From assembly GCA_963921215.1 (NCBI GenBank), contig OY992502.1:66504622-66568621 (forward strand): a stretch of 64,000 nt of DNA, written 5' to 3'. Source of the DNA: Scoparia ambigualis (Eukaryota > Arthropoda > Insecta > Lepidoptera > Crambidae). Shown piece by piece: positions 43,189 to 51,834 of the stretch (position 1 is its first letter; every line of letters starts with the position of its first letter). Below the pieces are notes generated by a model, which worked only from the letters and a program-made list of their open reading frames with translations, did not search any database and was not told the DNA's origin. Position numbers and translations under genes: made by a program.

Positions 43189-43480
43189 TTAAATGGATCT
43201 GATGGACAATTGATTGCACCCTAAAGGAGGGACCTCAGAGATAGGCTTTCCGAATGGGCTTTCGTCAGCAGTCACTGCGCAAACGTAGCCACTTTTTATT
43301 TTGCTGTTATCGGACACTTCGACCCGCGGTTTCTTATGGTGTTGTCCCGTGTTTGCTACATAAAGTGTACGTTTGTGCATTGCCTCATGGAGGCAACATT
43401 TGCGCATTGCCTCGCATTCAAGCCGAGCACCCATTTGTTCGGCTACTGACAAATAATTAAAATTATAACATCGAGAACCA
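43189..43480 (-). CDS. Unassigned open frame, possible terminal exon
   Basis: From an acceptor-like TTATTTGTCAG at about 43455 an open frame runs to a stop at 43189: AEQMGARLECEAMRKCCLHE, AMHKRTLYVANTGQHHKKPR and ISEVPPLGCNQLSIRSI. The residue mix is protein-like (Cys, charged), but I recognise no family. It lies just past the stop of the DUF1091-like gene on the same strand, so it could be that gene's 3' UTR, an alternative last exon or a separate gene. Weak. Confidence 0.25.
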
Positions 43481-43534
43481 CCCATGTATGATATGATAAT
43501 GATAATGAACACTCGCGTATGCAAAGAGGTGTAA

Positions 43535-46500
43535 TCATTTGTTTCTAATCTCTCCGTACAAGTAGCCCTCCGCTATGACTTTCTTCGTTGACATGTCCAT
43601 AGCATTTACCTCCACCTTGAACTTCCTAAATGGTACGCTATAATTGAAGTGTTGAAAAGGCACCGTCATGTTGAAAAGCTCATAGCGACCCTGCAGAAAA
43701 ACATCATTAGTGGACATTACATACGCTTGAAGATAACGAAGGTGGCGGAGTGGTCAACGCAGCCACCCGGTTTTTTTTAAAACTTTAACTACGGGTAAGC
43801 GCTTGGCCTTCCAAGGTTACCTGATGGTAAGTGACGATCAGGCCGAAGGTGGAAGCGCGCGAACTCGGAATCCTCAACCACTGAGGAACTGGCTATCTTA
43901 TATCAAACTGTCGGAACACAACAATGCTATAAACATTGCGGAGGACGTGATATGGTCTTATCCTGTATTAATGTAGGAGTGAGGGCGTTTTACTTTAGAG
44001 GCGAATAAGTTACTGCTGGGGTACACCGGAGAATGCCCAACCGGCGGTCCCAGACCCCAGCGGCAAGTGAGACGATGTACTTAGAGTTTTTGTGGGTATG
44101 CCCCATTCTCCCGAACCCCTGTCGAGGTCTTCAGGCCTGGGCAGGGAGCTGGCGGAGTACCCAACATTACCGTGCCCGTGCCACGCTGGGCGCGGTGGAA
44201 CTCGGTAATGAGTTTTCCTAAGTATAAATAAAGGGGGCGAATAAGATAGGAGTTTTTGTTAACGCGAACGAATGTTGAATAAAATGCACCGTCTGCCCCT
44301 GTACTGTAACCTACCGGTAGCAGGGGACAGCTGACATAGTTCCTTAACATTTCGCCAAGGAAACGGTCGGAGTTCACACAGTCACAGAAGTTTAGGTGGA
44401 CTTCTACGAACGACTGGCGATACTCGTTGTGCAGGTGTTGAAAGAACAGTAAATTGACCTGGAAACAAGTGTTAATAATCATGAGACCAAGTTTTATCTT
44501 TAAGGTATTATTATAAAATTTATAACGTTTTTCAATACAAAATGTATAGTTTATGAAACACTTATTTATTATCTAAAATCTGTTGTTTCTTATTCTATTT
44601 ATTAGCGTGATATTAAAAGTGGTGTCTTAAACTTAAAATTATTGGAAACAAATGTGACTTTGATGGTTGCTACATATCGCAATCATAGTTGCAAAACAAT
44701 TCTCGAAAGGCACAAGCGTTCAAACCATACATACATACAGATAATCATGACTATTTCCCCGAAGGGTTAGTCGGAGACCAGGCAATGAGGACCGCAAAAG
44801 CAATACTCTACCATAGTTAATTTTTCACCAAATAGCGACGGCTCAGCGTGATACGTGGTGAGCCCACCGCCGCTCTATGCTGTTGGATGCTTGTGCAGTC
44901 TTTAGTCCGTTTAAGCATACCATACATTCTGTTAAAATGTACCCAGCGAGGTTTTGTGAGACTGTAGCATATTAAGATTTTTTTTCATTACTAAATTATT
45001 ATTCAGTATGACTCGTTTTATGAGCCATACACTACAGTAGAGGAACGGATCAGGTCGAGGATGCCACATCGTAAGAAGGCCAAAGGGAAGATCTTCGTCC
45101 GAGCTGGGTGGTATAGCTCGGGGACCGAAGTCCAACGGATGTTATTTGGAGGTGCTATATATAGCGAAGCAGGTAGTGAAACTTCGCTACCGCGACACAG
45201 GCTGCCCATACTATTTTCTGTCGTCGTATGGAGATGTCGTTGAGTTGGTTTATGTGGCGCCATCTGGGTTGGGTCAATTATTAAACACTGAGGGGCAAAC
45301 TGTCCTAAATTATTGTATGCCTGGTTTGACATACCATGATATAATGGAAAAAATTATTTCACATGACCTTAATAATGTAGGAACTGTTATAATTTTAATT
45401 GGGAAAAGGGGAAATGTGAACAAAAAAGTATTAGTTAACTTTTATGAAAAATTACTTACTTTAAATATTCCAAAAATTATAATGTTTACACTTCCTTACA
45501 GTAAAAATTGCCACACGAAGAAAATAATTATAGATTTAAGCTTAATTTGACATTGAATACAATAGCTTTCTATGAAAAAAAGTAGAAATAATAGACATAA
45601 ATAAATATTTGATAATAATTTTATATTGACAAAAGATAAATATTATCTTAAGACTTATTTTAAGCGACAGATAGCAAATTCGCTATCATTTTATTTTAAG
45701 TATTTAGCCAATAACATGGCTATCTCAGCGGCTTCTATTGAGCTGCAACATACTGACATGCCAATTCAGACTATGGAATATGTTCCAAATAATTAATTAA
45801 AATTAGATTATAAGACAATAGAGGACACCTCTAGCAAATTATTGGAATTAAATTATAAGACAGAAGAGGAACTCTCTTGCAAAATGTTTGCAAATAAAAT
45901 CAAATTAAATCAATGTAAAAATAGCTTTATAAAAAGCCCCGGTCAATCATTAAATTTAAAAAATGTAGAATCTTTGAACATTGTTCACCAGAACATCCAA
46001 GGATTGATGGGCAAAGATTTAGAGATTGAATTGTTCATGAACTGTAATAATATTGATATTCTTTACATTACCGAGCAATGGCTTAGAGACCATCAGTTCA
46101 TGTTCAATTTTAAGAATCATTTGTTAGGAAGTTCGTTCAGCCGAGGAAATGCAATACATGGTGGCTCCTTAATTATTGTTAGTAAAAAGTTTAAATTAAA
46201 GGAACGCAAAGACATAGTGAGCCTCTCGGTTGAGCGAACAATAGAAATAGCTTGTGTGGAGTTGGAGCAGTTTGTTGTGATAAGTGTATACAGACCTCCT
46301 TCAGCATTGTATGATTTTTTTGAAAAAGTTTTGATGAGACATTGCGTAAGGTCCGCAATGTAGGTAAAACAATAATTGTTTGCGGTGATTTTAATATAAA
46401 TTTGCTAGAAAACTCCACATTGTCAACTAAAATTAAAAACTTATTTCTATCATACAATTTTAATAATTTATTTTTGGAGCCGACAAGAATAACTGCCATT

Positions 46501-49500
46501 TCGGCCACCTGTATTGATAACATATACACAAATGTAAAACCACTGGCTAAGCAAATTATTAATAACCTGGACTCTGATCATTGTGGCCAAATGGTCAGCT
46601 TTCCACACCAGCGTAAGCAAGTGATGAAAAAGAATATCACTATTGTGCCAAAAACTGCAGGTCAAGTGGAACGCTTTAAAAGCAATCTAGATACAAAATT
46701 AAATTATTTAGAATACAATGACAACCCTGTTGTCTTTTATAATGATTTTTTTAACATATATTGTTCAGAATTTAATAAATCTTTTGTTCCAAAAAAGATC
46801 TCGGTTAGTGGTACTGCATCTTTTAATGAATGGGCTACAATTGGTATTCACAAAAGTAGGAAACGCCTTTACGAACTTTATGGTGAACGCAACTATAACA
46901 CCAGCGATGACTTCGAATTATATGTTAAAAATTATTCAAAGTTATTTAAAAGAGTATGCCGATTAGCCAAGGCAAACTATCTGAGTTCTAAGATTAAGAA
47001 TAGTAATGACAAAATAAAAATGACATGGAATATTATAAATAGTGAAACAGGAAAGGTCAGAAGTCGTAATAATAAGTACAATTTAAATTGTGATAATAAA
47101 ACCTTGACTTCTGATGCTGATGTTGCTGCAGCATTTGAGAGGTTTTTTACTGACATTCCAGTTTCAACTACAAAAGCCTTGATTTCCTCCCCTACTGTAG
47201 CTGAATCTGTTTTGAAGGAGAATGTTAAAGATTGTTAATGTAATTTCAGTTTTCAAAAAAATTGTGTTATAGATATATTAAAAACATTTAACACTCTCAA
47301 TAAAAAGAAAACTGCTGATCTGTGGGGTAATTCCGTGGATGTCGCTAAATCAGTAATTATGACAATAGCTCCAGTTTTAGCTTGCATATTTAACGAATGC
47401 ATTGACTGTGGTGTTTTTTCTGACCTAATGAAACATAGTAAACTAATTCCATTGTTTAAATCAGGTAGCACTTCTGACCCCTCTAATTTTAGACCTATTT
47501 CTGTGCTACCCACATTTAGTAAAATTTTTGAAAAGTTGATGCTAGACCAAATTCAAATTCATTTTCATAGAAATAAACTTTTACATTGTAAACAGTATGG
47601 TTTTACTAGGGGTCGCTCAACAACTGACGCCGATGTTGAGCTTTTAATCCAAATATTCGATACCTGGGAGAAATCACAGGATGCCCTAAGGGTATTTTGT
47701 GATTTATCCAAGGCTTTCGATTGTGTTTTACATGAAACTTTGGTCAGGAAGCTTAACCACTATGGAATTAGGGATGCTTCTTTGAGCCTTCTAATCTCGT
47801 ACTTGAGTAACAAGATTCAGAAGGTCGACATTAACGGTAAAAGATCTCCGGGATCAGTGGTTACAATGGGAGTTCCGCAGGGTTCAATACTAGGTCCATT
47901 CTTGTTTTTGGTTTATATTAATGACTTACCTTATTTTGTAAAAGACAGTCATGAGATAGTATTGTTTGCTGATGATACTTCATTTTTATTCAAAGTGAAA
48001 CGACGACACCCAAATTATGACGATGTGAATAATGCGATCTCAAAGATTGTTCACTGGTTTAGTGTAAGTAACTTGCTATTAAACGAGGGAAAAACCAAAT
48101 GTGTAAGATTTGTACTGCCTAATGTTAAGCAAGTAACAACTAGTGTACAAATTAAAGATAAGAATGTGAATCCTGTGGACACCACTGTGTTTCTAGGCAT
48201 CACGTTAGATGCCAAGCTTCAGTGGGGCCCACATATAGCTAAATTGTCGAATAGACTTAGCTCTGCGGCTTGTGCAGTAATGAAGATCCGTCAGTTAAAT
48301 GATGTTGATACATCTAGATTAGTTTATTTCAGTTACTTTCATAGTGTAATGTCGTACGGCATTTTACTGTGGGGTAATGCTGCCGACATTCAAACTATCT
48401 TTGTGCTTCAGAAGAGGGCTATTCGAGCAATCTATAACCTAAAGGCTGGCGACTCTCTCAGAGAGAGATTTAAGAATATAAATATAATGACAGTTGCATC
48501 ACAATACATTTATGAAAAGGACAATGAGTAATAGCGTACCCAACTTGTAGCAAATTGAGACCTATACCACTAGAAAGATATCTAAAAATGTGTTATTTTT
48601 TTGTATGGCACCAACTTCGTACCTCACATACGATAAAAGATTTTCGTCATTCAAAGTTCACCTATTTTACCTTTGATTCGTGCATGTTTTCCTATTTATC
48701 TAGTACCTAGGTTTAAGGTGTACACTAATATCTATAGCTCGCAACGTTTGCTATGAATTGCGACGTTGCGCGGCATTAGTTAGTGAGTGAGTGAGACAGA
48801 TAGCCCACTCTCAGGTAAGTGCGAGAAGTGCAGTTAGCGCGCGGCAGGATTCTTTTGTTTGGTGATGTGATCCTTTTCTTTTCACATTTTAGTACCTGTT
48901 TGGAACTGTTAATGAGCGCATGCATACTTCTTTGTTTAAATCTACAACCTTGGCTTTCATAACGGATTTCAGCGTACTGCATAACGATCGGATTTTGTTT
49001 ATGTTACGACCTTGACCTTCAAAACGGACTTTGTTTGATCAACGATTAGATTCTTGTGATTGGGCTACAACCGATAATGCAGACACCCGATTACGATGCT
49101 AGTGCAATGGTTGTGATCAAGAGGTCGCGTGTTCGAAACTTGCACTGATTGGCATGTCCTGATTATTATTTATTAAGTATTTTGATTAAACTCGCCGCAC
49201 ATTGTTGACGCCGGTGGTCGCCACTCGGTTCAAATCGTCGGTGCTCGTTTCTTGTGCGCAGAACCGATGCAACACGCGCCACTCGTATGCTAGGAACACA
49301 AATACGATGTAATAGGTGGTGTCTTCTTCTCGTCTATTTATTAATGTCTCCTACGACGACTTTTTATTATCAGCCACAGCGCAATTAAAAGTTCGTAGTG
49401 GCCCATTGTACTGCAAGCATGGGTTAAATAAGGAATAAGTAGCGGCTACCGAACGCAAATGTCAACCACCGATCACAAGTGGCCAGCTACGTCTGTAGCC

Positions 49501-50950
49501 GTTTCTAGCTTTTGGTGGTGACATTTGTGGCTGTCGCGTGTGGCCCATGTATGTCTACATTAATTCTTCATCATTGTTATACAAAGGTTATAAACCATAC
49601 TCATTCGAGGTCCCGATTGAACGGTATGTGATTCAAAGTACTAATATTCATTCAATCATTCAATCATTCATTAATTCATTGTTATTTTCTATTAATGTTA
49701 TTGTAGGTCGGGCTAGGAATATAAATAAAAAAATAATCATAACTTTATTCTATAACTCATTCATTCATTCACTCATTCATTTTTGAGTCATTAACTTAAG
49801 TCACTTCTAAATGACACTTAGTCCATAATGCTACAAGTCTGGGTACGGGGTCCATACAAAATTACTCATTGTCCTTTGATTTATGTTCATAAAAATACTG
49901 GAATGTTTAAAAAAAACAGTGATATTCACAATGTAAACACTAGAAGTAACAACAAATTAGCAGTACCTTATACTAGGCTCCATAAAATAAATAATTCTTT
50001 TAAGGGTCTGTGTAAGATTTTACAACAAAGTACCAAATGATATTCAGAAATTAGATCTTAATAAATTTAAAATCAAAATCAAAGAAAAGCTTTATAAAAA
50101 AGCTTATTATAAAGTGTCAGATTACACAGAAGACAAAACAGGTTGGATCTGAAATGCTCCAAGCACTCCAACAGCTATTTCTAATTGTCTTTATTTAATT
50201 GATACTACATTGTATTGTAATTTTGTATTGCATCATTTTTTTTATTTTTTTTATTCATATTTTGTATTGACGTGGTAACGACATATTCTTTTGTTTTGTT
50301 TGTAAATGTCGTTGCTTTTGTGCGCTGTGGTTTCTTGCGCCCATTCTTTGCCACAGTTAAAAAATTATGTCCTGAATGGGTGGTAGGTTAAAAAAGATTT
50401 GGACGATTTAAAGTACTTATTAATTGAGTTTATTGAATAAATATATTTTGATTTGATTTGATTTGATTTGACACGTTTAGGAAGTTGTTTGCTTCGTGTC
50501 GAACTATGTGCGGGGAGTTTCTCCCGTGTTCTTTTCGCAACAACACGTGTTGGGAGACTCCATTTTAATTCAATCTACCGTACAATACTAAATTTACTAA
50601 AAATAATTTTAAACCACTTGAAATTGGCTTAATGCTAAACGCGAAGCCATTAATTAAGCAATAATAATAACTATGTGCGGCGTCATGCAGGTAGGTGGCG
50701 CCGCCACACTACAATCACCCATTTATTCACGAAAATAACACAATAATGCTTAGACTCAAAAAGTGCATTTGAAGAAAATGAAATAAATTGTTACCGAGAC
50801 GTTGTTATACCACGCCTGCTTGACTGTCCCCTCCAGGTTGATAAAATAGGGACTCTTTCGGCTCAGCCTGGACACCCACAGACGGGTGTCTTCGACGTAC
50901 TCATGGGACTGCTTCGTTACGTTTGCTCGCTCCGGTACAATTATTAAACA
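43535..50950 (-). CDS. DUF1091-like secreted protein gene (three exons visible, 5' end missing)
   Basis: Exons in transcript order: 50795-50950, 44315-44458, 43535-43690 (stop at 43535). All junctions are phase 0 and have AG/GT borders: acceptor TTTTTTGTTGGCAG, donor TCG|GTAACA, acceptor CTTGTTTCCAG, donor CCG|GTAGGT, acceptor TTTTTCTGCAG. Protein blocks are SPYFINLEGTVKQAWYNNVS, FQHLHNEYRQSFVEVHLNFC with DCVN, NYVSCPLLP|GRYELFNMTV, and FRKFKVEVNAMDMSTKKVI. The N-half strands, a mid Cys pair and a late C-P turn fit the insect DUF1091 family, lipid-binding-like secreted proteins of unclear role. Four N-x-S/T sites are present. The signal-peptide exon is not identified; alternatively a start at 50999 would need a 1-nt shift. 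About 152 residues are visible. Intron 1 (6.3 kb) holds an antisense LINE. Confidence 0.7.
43691..44314 (-). other. Intron 2 of the DUF1091-like gene
   Basis: Contains a repeat piece at 43780-43905 (CCTGATGGTAAGTGACGATC, CCTCAACCACTGAGGAACTG) shared with 9440-9505. An A-box-like GGTGGCGGAGTGGTCAACGC at 43741-43760 may be a SINE remnant. A GC-rich unidentified block lies at 44023-44220. Confidence 0.45.
44750..44920 (+). repeat. Dispersed repeat, parent family of the 106-bp satellite
   Basis: GGGTTAGTCGGAGACCAGGC, then GTGGTGAGCCCACCGCCGCT and CTATGCTGTTGGATGCTTGT. One monomer-length match to the satellite, inside intron 1 of the DUF1091-like gene. Confidence 0.6.
45040..45265 (+). pseudogene. 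Unidentified coding-like fragment at the LINE junction
   Basis: A plus frame reads VLYIAKQVVKLRYRDTGCPY and FLSSYGDVVELVYVAPS and then fuses in frame with the truncated LINE ORF1 at 45266. Another plus frame at 45061-45243 is also open. The residue mix looks protein-like, but I recognise no family. The fusion is accidental. Confidence 0.25.
45266..45794 (+). pseudogene. LINE copy 2 ORF1 (SGNH-like), truncated and frameshifted
   Basis: Begins LGQLLNTEGQTVLNYCMPGL and continues through VIILIGKRGNVNKK to IIMFTLPYSKN. One base missing relative to copy 1 then shifts the frame near 45509. The rest (RQIANSLSFYFKYLANNMA) can be read in another frame to about 45790. It lacks the coiled coil and the first SGNH block. 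Confidence 0.75.
45842..48518 (+). pseudogene. LINE copy 2 ORF2, endonuclease to RT thumb, broken
   Basis: Three open pieces: 45842-46363 (endonuclease N-half, VHQNIQG to SVYRPPSALYD), 46342-47238 (GDFNINLL to the linker) and 47335-48518 (RT). Compared with copy 1, a single base is missing near 46333, and GAA-AGT at the linker has become TAA-TGT, a stop at 47236. The RT keeps NFRPISVLP, DLSKAFDCV, GVPQGSILGP and FADDTSF, so both catalytic aspartates are present. The frame is then cut by the DNA element at 48519; the remaining C-terminus lies at 49875-50150. The copy cannot make a full protein. Confidence 0.85.
48519..49874. mobile_element. Spy-like DNA transposon, nonautonomous (1356 bp)
   Basis: The outer inverted ends are a perfect 14-bp GGACAATGAGTAAT. 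After an 11-bp offset the arms continue with GTACCCA and ACTTGTAGCA on both sides. The flanks are ...GAAAA before and TTTGAT... after. Copy 1 of the host LINE shows the empty site as GAAAATTTGAT, so nothing was duplicated or lost. Precise insertion between AAA and TTT without TSD is the published hallmark of Spy elements. No transposase frame is present. The interior has a TCATTCAATCATTCA-rich tract and a weak tRNA-like patch near 49095-49150. Class is inferred from ends and target. Confidence 0.78.
49875..50470 (+). pseudogene. LINE copy 2, ORF2 C-terminus and 3' UTR
   Basis: Resumes exactly where 48518 stopped (LIYVHKNTGMFKKNSDIHNV, VPYTRLHKINNSF), has a frameshift near 50008, and ends with the stop near 50150. 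The 3' UTR matches copy 1 and ends with AATATATTTTGA and TTTGA repeats. Confidence 0.8.
50471..50794 (-). other. Intron 1 remainder
   Basis: Between the LINE tail and the donor of exon 50795-50950. Nothing further recognisable. Confidence 0.4.
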
Positions 50951-51600
50951 CTGCCAACAAAAAATACAGGGTAGCCAGACACCAAAACATGCCTAACATA
51001 ACATTTTTTTGATGCTGCCAGGTCCATGTACGAGTATGAACATGACTTCCGAATCCGATAACGTTTTGCAAAATTAAAAGCATACCTGATTTGAAGCGAA
51101 GTACAATAGAATTATTATTATACATTTTTCGAACATGTCTGTATCTTTTTAGCACTGATCCACATTTGTTTTATACAAATTAAAATGTGTATGCTAATCT
51201 ATTATTTGGAATGTAGTTATCCGTTTTGTTATACAATTTTATGAATGCGATGCCACTTCAATTTGATCGTTATCATTACATAATTTGTCCTATAAATTAA
51301 GATAAATACTTCCCCGGAAACAATTATTTCACACATAATTGATAACATCACAATGTATGTATGTAATGGCGGAGAAATGGCATGGCCCACGGCATGCAAT
51401 TCGAATACTAAAACCGAAGTATTCTAGGTTTTTAATTTTGAAAACCTAGAACCTGTGAAACTAAAATATTACTAGTGGCATCTACAATGTCTTTTTTTAT
51501 TACAAGCTTTTATTTAACACCTTGAGGATCGTAAAACCAGACACAATTAAAAATCAATTGTTTCGCGACCGCCGGCGGTCTTATGATCCTTGACCTATTA
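50951..51600. other. Upstream region of the DUF1091-like gene, no clear first exon
   Basis: A minus frame from an ATG at 50999 gives a signal-peptide-like MLGMFWCLATLYFLLAVFNN but is one base out of frame with the 50795-50950 exon. The hydrophobic run may only reflect the T-rich splice acceptor. The rest is AT-rich with no gene. Confidence 0.35.
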
Positions 51601-51609
51601 CCCTAACCT

Positions 51610-51832
51610 AACCTAACCGTGTCGCATAGTGGTGAAAGAATACTACCACCCCGTCTTCCCTTGGGTGTCGTAAAAGGCGAATAACGGACTAAAGGCCATG
51701 GACTCACTACCTGTCACGCTGAGCGCTTGTGCAGTCGCTATTTGGTGAAAAGTGGACTATGGTTGAGGACAGCTTTTGCTGTCCTTATTGCCTAGTCTCT
51801 GACTAACCTTTTGGGGATAATAGTCGTGATAA
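51610..51832 (-). repeat. Dispersed repeat, parent family of the 106-bp satellite
   Basis: Inverted relative to 24556-24758: AATACTACCACC, GGGTGTCGTAAAAGGCGAAT, CTGTCACGCTGAGCGCTTGT, TGCCTAGTCTCTGACTAACC. It lacks much of the inner GAGCCCATC block. The mariner-type element that follows inserted right at its end. Confidence 0.6.
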
Positions 51833-51834
51833 TA

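Larger units (their letters stand above)
45266..50470 (+). mobile_element. CR1-group LINE, copy 2 (split by a DNA element)
   Basis: Same family as 2018-6270, in the opposite orientation and antisense to the host gene whose intron it occupies. The match starts at GGGTTGGGTCAATTATTAAA within ORF1 and ends in a (TTTGA)n tail at about 50446-50470. It is interrupted at 48519-49874 by an inverted-repeat element; without that insert the two halves join base-for-base as in copy 1. Other damage: a frameshift in ORF1 near 45509, a 1-nt frameshift in ORF2 near 46333 and a nonsense codon at 47236. The FADD box is intact. Confidence 0.88.

Noticed and set aside
45018..45332. Genes on both strands at the LINE copy 2 junction
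   Set aside because: Several overlapping frames are open by chance; only one plus frame looks coding-like and it is fused accidentally to the LINE.
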